From: CAZMGV01 sp964565925
GTDB lineage: Bacteria; JAGRBM01; JAHCIT01
Assembly: GCA_964565925.1 (NCBI GenBank)
Contig: CAZMGV010000010.1
Location: 62,001 to 126,000 of the forward strand
DNA length: 64,000 nt
Direction: 5' to 3'
Program-made: the position numbers and the translations under genes
Shown: one piece after another, positions 1 through 8,395 of the stretch
Numbering within the stretch: position 1 is the stretch's first letter
Layout: each line of letters begins with the position of its first letter
The notes under the pieces: generated by a model
What the model was told of the DNA's origin: nothing
Seen by the model: the letters and a program-made list of their open reading frames with translations, nothing else
Databases searched by the model: none

Positions 1-2766
1 TCCCGTCTCGAATACGAGAATCGCGTAATCAACGAAATGGGTTTCGCGGGGTACTTCCTGATCGTCTCGGACTTCACGAAATACGCGAAGGCGAAAGGGA
101 TACCGGTCGGCCCGGGCCGCGGATCCGCCGCCGGGAGCCTCGCCGCCTACGCGCTTGAGATCACCGACGTCGATCCGATCCCCTACGACCTGCTGTTCGA
201 GCGGTTCCTGAACCCGCAGCGCAAGTCCATGCCTGACATCGACATGGACTTCTGCGAAGAGCGCCGCGGCGAAGTCATCACCTACGTCTCCGAGAAATAC
301 GGCGGACGGGACCGGGTCGCACAGATCATCACCTACGGAAAGCTGAAGGCGAAGGCCGTCGTTCGCGACGTGGGCCGCGTTCTGGGCGTTCCGCTCCACG
401 AAGTGAACCAGATCGCGGGCCTCATTCCCAACCGTATTCCGGAGAAAGAAAACCCGCTCGACGTCAGGCTCGAAGACGCACTCAGGGTCGAGCCGCGGCT
501 CAAGGAAAAGATCGCCCAGCGCCCCGAATTCGGCGACCTGATGGATCTGGCCAGGACGCTCGAAGGCCTCTACCGGCAAGCGTCCAAACATGCCGCCGGT
601 GTCGTGATCGCGGACCGGGACCTGACCGACTACCTGCCGCTCTATCTGGTGAAGGGCGAAGACGTCGTCACCCAGTTCGACATGAAGGGCGTCGAGAAGA
701 TCGGTCTCATCAAGTTCGACTTTCTGGGTCTCAAGACCCTGACGCTGATCCACTATGCCGAACGCGCCATCCGCCGGAACGGCAAGAAGGACTTTTCCAT
801 CTACGACATCCCGATGGACGACCCGAAGACGTTCGATGTGATCTCGTCGGGCGACAACGTCGGCATTTTCCAGATTGAATCAGAAGGCATGAAGGACGCG
901 GTCATGCAGCTCAAGCCGCGCTCGATCTCGGAAATCTCCGACGTGTTGGCGCTCTATCGTCCGGGTCCGATGGAAAACATCCCGCTCTTTGCCGACCGCA
1001 AGTTCGGCCGGGCGCGGATGAACTATCTGTTCCCGCAGCTGGAGACGATCCTGGGACCCACGCAGGGCATTATCGTATACCAGGAGCAGATCATGCAGAT
1101 CTGCCAGGTCATCTGCGGCATGGATCTGGGACAAGCCGATTTGCTCCGCCGCGCCATCGGCAAGAAGGACCAGAAGGCGGTCGCCGAGCAGTGTGACCTG
1201 TTCACGAAGCTCGCGGCGGAACGCGGATTCGACAAGACAAAGGCCCGTGAGCTGGCCGACCTCATCGCCAAGTTCGCCAACTACGGCTTCAACAAGTCGC
1301 ACTCGGTAGCGTACGCGTTTGTCACGTACCAGACCGCCTACCTGAAGGCGAACTTCCCGGTGGAATTCATGGCCGCGCTGCTCACGATCGAAGCGCGTGG
1401 CGCTGACGGCCAGAACAAGACGCTCAAGAACATCAACCAGTGCGCCAAGATGGGCCTCGAAGTGCTGCCGCCGGACGTGAACGAGAGCGACCTCGAGTTC
1501 ACAGGCCGGGGTCAGACGATCCGGTTCGGCCTGCAGGGTCTTCGCGGCGTCGGCACGCAGGCGGTCGAGGCCATCATCGAGGCACGCAACAAAGAGGGCA
1601 AATTCCGGAACCTCTACGATTTCACCATGAAGGTCGATATCCGCAAAACGAATCGCAAGGTTCTGGAAGCTCTGGCCCAGTGTGGTGCCATGGACAGCTT
1701 CAAGCGCCCGAGACGCCAGCTCTTTGAAAGTCTTGAGCAGGCGATCTCCGCCTCGGAAGCCGACCGCCGCGACAAGGAAGTCGGGCAGGGCGGACTGTTC
1801 GGCGGCTCGTCGTCGGTAGGCGTCAAGGAAAACTATGCGGACGTCCCCGAATGGCCGCGACGGGAAATGCTGCAGCGCGAGCGCGAAGTCCTGGGTGTCT
1901 ACCTGACCGGCCATCCGCTTAAAGAAAAAGAAGTGGTGGCGAAGTTCTCGGCCTACCGCACCCACACCATAGCCGAAGCACTGCTCACCGGAGACCGGAC
2001 AAAGGTCCGGCTGCTGGCCCTCTGTACCGACATTTCCGAACGGCGCAACAAGCGCGGCGAACTGTTCTGCAATGCACGATTCGAGGATCCCACCGGCGTG
2101 CTCAGCGTTTTCATTGGCGCTGAAACCTGGACCCGAATCCAGCCTAACCTGTACGGCGCGGCCGTACCGACGGCCATTGTTGATGCACCGATGCCTTCCG
2201 CCACGGAGAGCGGTGCCGATGACGAAAATGGCGAAGGTGAAATTACGGGCACAGGAAAGCCACCCAGTGCCGACCGGGGACCGTTGCGCGTCACGGAACC
2301 GTTCCTCCTTGTGGGTGAAGTGATGAAGCAGGAGGAAGAAGCGCCCTCCGAAGGCCCCGATGGAGAAGAAGGCGGTGGCGCCGCCGCCCCTGCCAATGGC
2401 AAGTTCAAATCCCGCGGTGTCGAAGTCCGCGCCACCGACGTCCTCGATTTTGACCAGTTCATCGAACGGTTTGGCGAAAAGGTCATTTTCACGACCGCTA
2501 TCGACAGCTGGCGTAAGGACCGCGCGGAAAAGCTGGTCAATGACCTGCGCCGCCAACGCGGAGATGCCAACGTGACGATCGAAATCACCCTGAAAGACGG
2601 GCGTGTCGCCGAGGCCCTGCTACCGGCAGATGTTTCCGTCCCTACCAGCGTGAAGTTTCTGGACTATATGCGGGCCCAATATCCGGAGTTCCGCCTGAAC
2701 GTCGTCATCCCCGATCGGGCCACTATTCAGCCCGAGACCTCCAAATTCGCCGGTTTCAGGCGATAA
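1..2766 (+). CDS. dnaE: DNA polymerase III alpha subunit, 3' part
   Basis: Replicative DNA polymerase catalytic subunit. The reading frame is open from base 1, so the true start and the N-terminal PHP domain lie upstream of the window; about 921 codons of a protein that is usually near 1160 aa are present. The palm motif PDIDMDF at about bases 235-255 carries two of the catalytic aspartates. A conserved YGFNKSHSVAYAF block at about 1282-1320 follows, then a helix-hairpin-helix region and an OB-fold near 2000-2130. An acidic, low-complexity insert (about 2190-2400) separates the OB-fold from the C-terminal region, which normally contacts the clamp and tau. An alternative internal ATG at 37 is not the start because homology extends upstream of it. 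It is followed by a small hairpin and the envelope cluster. Confidence 0.97.
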   Translation, partial: SRLEYENRVINEMGFAGYFLIVSDFTKYAKAKGIPVGPGRGSAAGSLAAYALEITDVDPIPYDLLFERFLNPQRKSMPDIDMDFCEERRGEVITYVSEKYGGRDRVAQIITYGKLKAKAVVRDVGRVLGVPLHEVNQIAGLIPNRIPEKENPLDVRLEDALRVEPRLKEKIAQRPEFGDLMDLARTLEGLYRQASKHAAGVVIADRDLTDYLPLYLVKGEDVVTQFDMKGVEKIGLIKFDFLGLKTLTLIHYAERAIRRNGKKDFSIYDIPMDDPKTFDVISSGDNVGIFQIESEGMKDAVMQLKPRSISEISDVLALYRPGPMENIPLFADRKFGRARMNYLFPQLETILGPTQGIIVYQEQIMQICQVICGMDLGQADLLRRAIGKKDQKAVAEQCDLFTKLAAERGFDKTKARELADLIAKFANYGFNKSHSVAYAFVTYQTAYLKANFPVEFMAALLTIEARGADGQNKTLKNINQCAKMGLEVLPPDVNESDLEFTGRGQTIRFGLQGLRGVGTQAVEAIIEARNKEGKFRNLYDFTMKVDIRKTNRKVLEALAQCGAMDSFKRPRRQLFESLEQAISASEADRRDKEVGQGGLFGGSSSVGVKENYADVPEWPRREMLQREREVLGVYLTGHPLKEKEVVAKFSAYRTHTIAEALLTGDRTKVRLLALCTDISERRNKRGELFCNARFEDPTGVLSVFIGAETWTRIQPNLYGAAVPTAIVDAPMPSATESGADDENGEGEITGTGKPPSADRGPLRVTEPFLLVGEVMKQEEEAPSEGPDGEEGGGAAAPANGKFKSRGVEVRATDVLDFDQFIERFGEKVIFTTAIDSWRKDRAEKLVNDLRRQRGDANVTIEITLKDGRVAEALLPADVSVPTSVKFLDYMRAQYPEFRLNVVIPDRATIQPETSKFAGFRR

Positions 2767-2831
2767 TCCGATTTGTGATGTAGCTCTCATTGATGAGCCT
2801 TGGCTCTCTGCTAGACTCCCTCCGTAACCGG

Positions 2832-2851
2832 ACGGGTTTTTTCCCGTTTTT
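2832..2851 (+). terminator. Short intrinsic terminator after dnaE
   Basis: ACGGG and CCCGT form a 5-bp stem around a T6 loop, followed by a T-run. It lies 65 bp past the dnaE stop and 15 bp before the next start. A promoter-like TTGATG, 16 bp, TAGACT at 2790-2817 sits just upstream; if used, its transcript would begin almost at the hairpin. The stem is short, so termination efficiency is uncertain. Confidence 0.4.
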
Positions 2852-2865
2852 ACCGAGGTCATCTA

Positions 2866-4341
2866 ATGATGAAATGCAAAAAACTGTTCGCTCTCTGTTT
2901 GCTGGTTATCGCGCTCGGCGCCGCCCGGGCCTCCGCCCAGCAGGCCGATATCATCGAAAAACTGGAACACGGAGAGATCAACTGGACGAAGATGAATATC
3001 CGCGCTCAGGGTGAAGGCGCTCCGAACCCCAAGCATCTGAATCCGGCGCAGGCCCGCCTCGGTGCGGAACGCGCCGCCAAGGTCGATGCCCTTCGTCGTC
3101 TCCTGGAAATCACCAAAGGCGTTCGCGTGAACAGTGAATCCACGATGCGCGACTACGTCCTGATCAACGACAAGATCCGCATGACCGTCGAAGGCATCGT
3201 GAAGGGTGCCCAGCAGGTTGATATCCAGTACCGGGAAGACCGCGTACTGGTGACGATGGAGATGCCGATTACGGGCGACATGATCAGCGTGCTCTACACC
3301 CAGGCTTCCAAGAAACTCCAGCGGCCGCCGTCCGGTATGAAGGTGGACGAGTTCGACTCCAGACTTCCCCCGGGTGCGAAACAGGATGCCTACCAGCATA
3401 ACCTGGACCGCCTGCGCAGGGAGTCGGCCGAGTATCAGGCTCGGAAAGCGGCCGAAGAAGCGGATGCCCGCGCCCGCGAACTGGCGGCGGCCGACGCCCA
3501 GAAACAGGCCGAAGAGAAAGCCCGTCAGTTTCAGGCTGAAGCGGATCGTCTGAAGGCCGAAGCCGACAAGGTCCGTGCCGATGCCGAATCACAGGCAAAG
3601 GCTGACGCCGAGCGCAAGGCCGCCGAGCAGCAGGCCAAGCAGGCTGAATACGATCTCGAACAGCAGCGCATGAAGGCGGCGGAAGAACAGCGCAAGGCAG
3701 CCGAAGCCGAGCAACAGCGGCAGCTTCTGGACAAAGAAGTCAAAGAGAAGGCGCTGGAAGAAGAACGCCGGCAGGCCGAAATCAGGCGGCTGGAAGAGGA
3801 AAAGCTCAAGGCCCCGCCGCCCTCCGCGCCGTCGGCCCCCGCTGCTCCCCTGATTCCGGCCGCGGCTCCGGCATCTGAGCCATCCTCTACCGCCGTGGCA
3901 GCTGCCGCTGGAGCCGGCGCGGTGGGCGCTGCCGTCGTGACGGAATTCGCCATCTCGGCGAGCACCACGGAGCAGAAGCCGATAGACCCGGCGGCTGAGG
4001 TCCAGTGGTCAGGACTGGTCGTGGACGCCCGCGGCCTCGGCCTGAAACCGGCACTCGTGCCGCGTATCTATACCAAGACCGGCGACGATCTCTACACGGC
4101 TCAGACCGTTCAGGTTGAAAATGCCACGAAGTCCGGCCTCGTCGGTTATGCACGCGATGTGAACGCGGCCTCCAGGCATATTCGCGTCGCCAGCGATCCG
4201 GTTCTGGTGAAAGGCGTCCAGGCGGCCGGCACCGGTAAATCCGATGTCGTACTGACGGACGGGGACGCCAAGATCATTCAGCAGACGGACCAGAAGAGCC
4301 CGTATCTGCGTAATGCCCGCGTGATGGTCGTCTTCAACTAA
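2866..4341 (+). CDS. LPP20-type secreted protein with coiled-coil linker
   Basis: Function not known. The 491-aa product begins with a Sec signal peptide ending near ASA-QQ (about residue 25). Residues 40-145 form an LPP20/FlgT-N-like domain in which a conserved run of small and charged residues (AERAAKVDALR) precedes a short beta-rich part. Residues about 175-310 are a highly charged Ala/Glu/Lys/Arg coiled coil, followed by a Pro/Ala-rich stretch to about 345. The last 110 residues form a second domain containing VVDARGLGLKPAL. The first and last domains are clearly paralogous to those of the 283-aa protein at 6246-7097, which lacks the coiled coil. Predicted periplasmic or surface protein; it heads a same-strand envelope cluster and is 29 bp from the next gene. 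Confidence 0.75.
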   Translation: MMKCKKLFALCLLVIALGAARASAQQADIIEKLEHGEINWTKMNIRAQGEGAPNPKHLNPAQARLGAERAAKVDALRRLLEITKGVRVNSESTMRDYVLINDKIRMTVEGIVKGAQQVDIQYREDRVLVTMEMPITGDMISVLYTQASKKLQRPPSGMKVDEFDSRLPPGAKQDAYQHNLDRLRRESAEYQARKAAEEADARARELAAADAQKQAEEKARQFQAEADRLKAEADKVRADAESQAKADAERKAAEQQAKQAEYDLEQQRMKAAEEQRKAAEAEQQRQLLDKEVKEKALEEERRQAEIRRLEEEKLKAPPPSAPSAPAAPLIPAAAPASEPSSTAVAAAAGAGAVGAAVVTEFAISASTTEQKPIDPAAEVQWSGLVVDARGLGLKPALVPRIYTKTGDDLYTAQTVQVENATKSGLVGYARDVNAASRHIRVASDPVLVKGVQAAGTGKSDVVLTDGDAKIIQQTDQKSPYLRNARVMVVFN

Positions 4342-4370
4342 CTGATTGCCGGGGGAAACGGGAACGGGGA

Positions 4371-6008
4371 ATGAACAGGGTTATTGCAGGTGCGTTGGTG
4401 GCTTCGATTCTGGTGTCCCGGCCCGTTTGGGCCGACACCGAAGTGCTGACCGGCAAGCACCGGATCGTATACGACATTGTCAGCGTGACCGGCGTCGAGG
4501 AACTCCACGACTACGAAAATAACTCTTACAAGATGAAGATCCTGCAGAAGCCGGACGCCTACACGATCCAGTTGCTGGTTGAAGCCAGGCTGGACCCGCT
4601 TGTCTCGAAGGCCCCGTTCCCCGTTCAGGATCTGCCTGCGGACGTAAAGAAATTTCTGGGCAGTGAAGAGCGTATTCAGGCGAACGATTCCGGGATTTCC
4701 GCGCGGGCCCGGGAAATCACCGCAAAGGCAAAGACTGTAATCGAAGCGGTCGAAGCCACCTCGAACTGGGTCCGCGACGCACTCACCTATGACGCCGGAC
4801 CCGGCGTTCAGCAGGACGCGCGCAGCGTGTTTCAGACCAAGCGCGGATCATGCGTGGGATACTCCAATCTGACAATTGCACTGCTCCGGGCGGCCGGTAT
4901 TCCGGCGCGCTATGTCGGCGGTTACCTGCCGATCGGATACGACTGGGGCATCTCCAAGAACTACTGGGGCGTCAAAACTTCAGGAGGCGGCTATCACGCC
5001 TGGACGGAGATCTACTATCCGGATGCCGGCTGGGCGTTCACCGATGGCGAATACTCCAAGAATTTCGTCGACCCTTACCATATCGTCCGGTACGTCTCGG
5101 GCGCTTTCGGCCAGCAGAACCAGGTTGGCGATGCGACCCTGAACGTGGACCAGGGCGTCACTTACACCGTCAATCAGGAAGAGAACACAATCTTCCCGAT
5201 AGACTCCTATGACGATCCGAAGAACAAGATTCTCGGGCGTCCGACCCGGCCGCAGCAGGGCTCAACCGTCTTTGGAACGGTGAAGGACAGTCTCGGCAAC
5301 CTTGTGGAGTCCGGAAAAGTCATTCTCTGGAAGGGTACACGCGGCGAAGTCACCCGGTTCAACCGGAACCGCTACGCGCTTCCGGGTTTGCCTGACGGAA
5401 CCCAGCACATTTCGATTGAGGCCGACGGGTATTCAAAGATGGACTTCGACGTGAAAGTCGCGGCGCGGGACGTCGTCCGGAAAGACATTGTCCTCAAGGT
5501 GGGTGCCCGTGTGGTGGCGAATGTAAACCCCAAACCGCCTCGTTCGGCACTAACCGATGCCGAGGTTTTTCTCTGGCGAGGCAACAAGGGCACCGGGCAG
5601 GTTTTCGACGATGACGGCAAGCTGGTCATCACGGGAATGGAGCCCGGCGAGGACTACAATCTCACCGTCACCATTCCTGGCTATGCGACTGCGGAACAGC
5701 CGCTGAATGTGAAGCCCGGCGATCAGAAGGAAATCCAGATCAATCTCAAGTCCGGGGCGATTATTACGGGCAGGGTGACTGATGAAAGCGGTTCGCCGGT
5801 ATCCGGTGCCAAAGTCATCCTCTGGCGGGGTGCCACGGGAACCCCAAAACCGGTGGGACCCGACGGATCCTTCCGGCTCATGGGCGTCGGGACGGGCTCC
5901 CCCAAGATCAGCGTCCGTGCGGAGGGCTTCCGGGAGTGGTCCCAGGAAGTCTCAGTGCAGGCCGGAAAGACAGCCTACCAGCTCGACGTAGTATTAAAGC
6001 GGAAGTGA
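4371..6008 (+). CDS. Secreted transglutaminase-like protein with three regulatory-type beta repeats
   Basis: A signal peptide ends near VWA-DT (residue 22). Residues about 110-240 match the transglutaminase-like cysteine protease fold: Cys161 in RGSCVGYSNL, His209 in GYHAWTE and Asp225 in AFTDGE form a plausible catalytic triad, so activity is likely. Family members cleave or cross-link peptides, and several act on envelope proteins; the substrate here is unknown. Residues about 300-545 hold three carboxypeptidase-regulatory-like (CNA-B/TTR-like) beta repeats, each with an LWKG or LWRG motif at the same place. Predicted to act in the periplasm or at the surface. It lies between the two LPP20-type paralogues in one direction, suggesting a shared role. 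Catalytic fold is confident; biological role is inference. Confidence 0.85.
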   Translation: MNRVIAGALVASILVSRPVWADTEVLTGKHRIVYDIVSVTGVEELHDYENNSYKMKILQKPDAYTIQLLVEARLDPLVSKAPFPVQDLPADVKKFLGSEERIQANDSGISARAREITAKAKTVIEAVEATSNWVRDALTYDAGPGVQQDARSVFQTKRGSCVGYSNLTIALLRAAGIPARYVGGYLPIGYDWGISKNYWGVKTSGGGYHAWTEIYYPDAGWAFTDGEYSKNFVDPYHIVRYVSGAFGQQNQVGDATLNVDQGVTYTVNQEENTIFPIDSYDDPKNKILGRPTRPQQGSTVFGTVKDSLGNLVESGKVILWKGTRGEVTRFNRNRYALPGLPDGTQHISIEADGYSKMDFDVKVAARDVVRKDIVLKVGARVVANVNPKPPRSALTDAEVFLWRGNKGTGQVFDDDGKLVITGMEPGEDYNLTVTIPGYATAEQPLNVKPGDQKEIQINLKSGAIITGRVTDESGSPVSGAKVILWRGATGTPKPVGPDGSFRLMGVGTGSPKISVRAEGFREWSQEVSVQAGKTAYQLDVVLKRK

Positions 6009-6030
6009 TCTGGGACACGAACGGTTTGTA

Positions 6031-6159
6031 ATGAAAGGTATAAAAGTGTGCGTAAAGGAGTTTGCCGGGCAATTGGAAGCGCAGCTTGACCGTTACGGTA
6101 AAGCCCTCCTAAGCTCGCAAAATCACGTAGAGATTGCCCGTTTAGGGCATCAGTTCTGA
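6031..6159 (+). CDS. Possible 42-aa small protein in the gap before the second LPP20 gene
   Basis: The 237-bp gap 6009-6245 holds an ATG ORF of 42 codons (MKGIKVCVKEFAG... to ...RLGHQF). It has reasonable codon use but no good Shine-Dalgarno sequence. A TATAAA box at 6039-6044 and two small hairpins (TGCCC/GGGCA near 6136-6150; CTGAA/TTCAG near 6155-6172) overlap it, so the gap may instead be a promoter and leader for the 6246 gene. No family recognised. Confidence 0.22.
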   Translation: MKGIKVCVKEFAGQLEAQLDRYGKALLSSQNHVEIARLGHQF

Positions 6160-6245
6160 AGGTCATTTTTCAGGTCCGCAGCCGGATACCGGAGCGGGCG
6201 GGGTTTACAACAAATCCGGATTCCGGATGGGGAGATAACAGAGTC

Positions 6246-7097
6246 ATGCTGACCAACACCCGTAAGTTCTTCATTGCCGCGGTTCTCGCACTTTCTGTCG
6301 CCGGACAGGCGCACGCGCAGTTCAGCGGTCCTGGCGACTACGTCCAGAAAACCGAAAAGGGAGACATCAACTGGACTGTCCTCAAGATCCGGGTGAAAGG
6401 ACAGGCTGCTCCGAATCCCAAGCACACCAATCCGGCCCAGGCCCGTATTGCCGCCGAACGTGCTGCCAAGATCGACGCGCTCCGCAACGCTCTCGAAGTC
6501 GTCAAAGGCGTATCGATCTCTTCCTCCAGCACGGTCGAGGACTTCATGCTCACGAGCGACACGGTCAAGACCGAAGTGAACGGCGTCATTCAGGGGGCTG
6601 TCGTCGTCGACACGACCTACCAGAGCGACACCGGCGTCTCCGTATTCATTGAGGTTCCGATTATGGGCCCGCTGGCCGAAATCCTGATGCCCAAGGAACT
6701 CGGCTCCGCCGTGCCCCCGGCACCGGCCGCCGGCGCTCCGGCCCCCGCGATCGACGGCAAGGCCTACACCGGCCTGATCATCGATGCCCGCGGCCTCGGC
6801 GTGAAGCCGGCCATGAGCCCGCAACTTCTGGATGAGACCGGCACAGCACTGTATTCGGCTTCGACGGTCTCGCGCGACTACGCCCTCCAGCAGGGTGTCG
6901 TGGGCTATGCCAAGGATGTTGAAGCGGCCAAGGCGAACGACCGTGTCGGAGCTTCGCCGCTGATCATCAAGGCGAAGGGTAAGCAGGGCGAAAAGGCCGC
7001 TGATGTTGTCCTCACCGCAGACGATGCGAAAAGGCTTAATGAGATTACCCAGAGCCAGAGCTTCCTGACCCAGTGCCGGGTCATCATCGTTCTCTAA
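6246..7097 (+). CDS. LPP20-type secreted protein, short paralogue
   Basis: Function not known. The 283-aa product has a signal peptide ending near AHA-QF (about residue 24). An LPP20/FlgT-N-like domain (about 35-145, with AERAAKIDALRNAL) is joined by a short Pro/Ala linker to a C-terminal domain (about 175-283, with IIDARGLGVKPAM). Both domains align by eye with the 491-aa protein at 2866-4341, so this is a tandem-duplicated paralogue without the coiled coil. The start ATG follows GGGGAG with ordinary spacing. Probably periplasmic. The next gene starts 20 bp downstream, so cotranscription is likely. Confidence 0.75.
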   Translation: MLTNTRKFFIAAVLALSVAGQAHAQFSGPGDYVQKTEKGDINWTVLKIRVKGQAAPNPKHTNPAQARIAAERAAKIDALRNALEVVKGVSISSSSTVEDFMLTSDTVKTEVNGVIQGAVVVDTTYQSDTGVSVFIEVPIMGPLAEILMPKELGSAVPPAPAAGAPAPAIDGKAYTGLIIDARGLGVKPAMSPQLLDETGTALYSASTVSRDYALQQGVVGYAKDVEAAKANDRVGASPLIIKAKGKQGEKAADVVLTADDAKRLNEITQSQSFLTQCRVIIVL

Positions 7098-7117
7098 TCG
7101 ATTCCAAGGAGTTTCGA

Positions 7118-8299
7118 ATGCCGACATTAAAGTCAGTCTCCAAAATCTTCATCACGGCCGCCCTGATCGGGACGGCCGCCCTGACGGGTTGCGCCGACAA
7201 GAAGGTGCGCGATGCCCAGGGTGTAATGGACAACCCGGAATCCCATATCCGCCGCGCCAAGGAACTTCTGTACCGGGGCCAGCCGGACGAAGCCGACAAG
7301 TCGCTGACGAAGGCTCTCGAACTGAAGCCTGATTTCGGGCCGGCGCTTACGCTCCGTGCGGTGATCATGGCCAGCAAGAAAGACCCCAAGGCCATCGATA
7401 CCCTCAGCAAGGGGATCGACAAATGCGACAAGAAGAAAGACTGCGTATATGACGGTTACGTGAATGCGATCCGGGTGTACACCCAGCTTGGCGGCAAGGG
7501 CTGGCTGGAAGAAGCGCAGGATCACTACACGGACGCGCTCGGCATCGATAACGACCAGCCGGACGTCTACTACTGGATGGGTATCGCCTACCGGACGGCA
7601 TTCGACTTCTCCAAGGCCAAGGACAGCTTCCGCAAGGCTATCGACACGGACAAGGCCGCCAAGTTCTTCACCGAATCGGCGACCCGCGAATGGCAGAAGA
7701 TGGGCGAAATCGAGATGGCAATGCCCGGTTCACCCGTGGGCAAGCAGGTCGCCATCAAGGAAGAGATCTCCCGCGCCGACATCGCTGCATTGTTTACTTC
7801 CGAACTCGATCTGAAGCGCCTCTTCGAAAAGAACAAAAAGCCTGACCTCTCCTTCAAGGACCCGGCTGCCCTGGCGGCCAAGAAGGCGAAGGATGCAAAG
7901 CCGGCGGAGATCGCGGACATCAAGGGGCACGCCCTCGAGTCCAATATCCGCGAAGTGCTGGACATCCAGGTTAAGGGTCTTGAACTGATCGAAGGCAAGT
8001 TCGATCCCGACAAGCCGATCACCAAGGCCGAGTTCGCGTTCATGATCCAGGACATCATGGTCCGGGCGCTTAATGATGCCGACCTTGAGACCAAGTATAT
8101 CGGTGAAAACTCCAAGTTCGACGACGTCCGCAGCGACAGCCCCTACTACAACGCTATCGTCGTCGTGCACTCACGGGACATTCTCAAACTCAAGGATTTT
8201 GCCAAGGGTTACTTCGGCCCAAATGATCCGGTCAGCGGTGCGACAGCGCTTCTGGCGATCCGTCAGCTGAAGACGACCGTTCTGGCGTCTTACTTCTGA
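7118..8299 (+). CDS. TPR lipoprotein with C-terminal SLH-like domain
   Basis: Predicted 393-aa lipoprotein: lipobox LTGC with Cys25. The start at 7118 is preferred over an in-frame upstream ATG at 7073 because it has AAGGAG just upstream and places the signal peptide at the N-terminus. Residues about 55-200 contain tetratricopeptide repeats (for example AKELLYRGQPDEADKSLTKA). Residues about 300-393 resemble an S-layer homology domain (ITKAEFAFMIQDIM, then FDDVRSDSPYYNAI, then GYFGPNDPVSGATAL). SLH domains bind cell-wall polymers or other envelope partners. It could be a scaffold for neighbouring secreted proteins; the function is inferred only from architecture. Confidence 0.75.
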   Translation: MPTLKSVSKIFITAALIGTAALTGCADKKVRDAQGVMDNPESHIRRAKELLYRGQPDEADKSLTKALELKPDFGPALTLRAVIMASKKDPKAIDTLSKGIDKCDKKKDCVYDGYVNAIRVYTQLGGKGWLEEAQDHYTDALGIDNDQPDVYYWMGIAYRTAFDFSKAKDSFRKAIDTDKAAKFFTESATREWQKMGEIEMAMPGSPVGKQVAIKEEISRADIAALFTSELDLKRLFEKNKKPDLSFKDPAALAAKKAKDAKPAEIADIKGHALESNIREVLDIQVKGLELIEGKFDPDKPITKAEFAFMIQDIMVRALNDADLETKYIGENSKFDDVRSDSPYYNAIVVVHSRDILKLKDFAKGYFGPNDPVSGATALLAIRQLKTTVLASYF

Positions 8300-8395
8300 G
8301 CAAGGGGTCCTCATCAGGCCTGCGTGGCCTGTCCGGCGGAGCGCGTCCGGTGACGGATTCGCTCCGTTCCGCTGTCAAGGGAAGGAATTTTTGAA

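Noticed and set aside
880..2556. Long open frame (558 codons) on the minus strand across dnaE
   Set aside because: It is antisense to well-supported dnaE motifs; GC-rich codon bias opens the opposite frame. The translation has no recognisable domain.
6009..6245. Known riboswitch (c-di-GMP, cobalamin, TPP) in the gap before the second LPP20 gene
   Set aside because: I looked for the conserved cores of these classes and did not find them.
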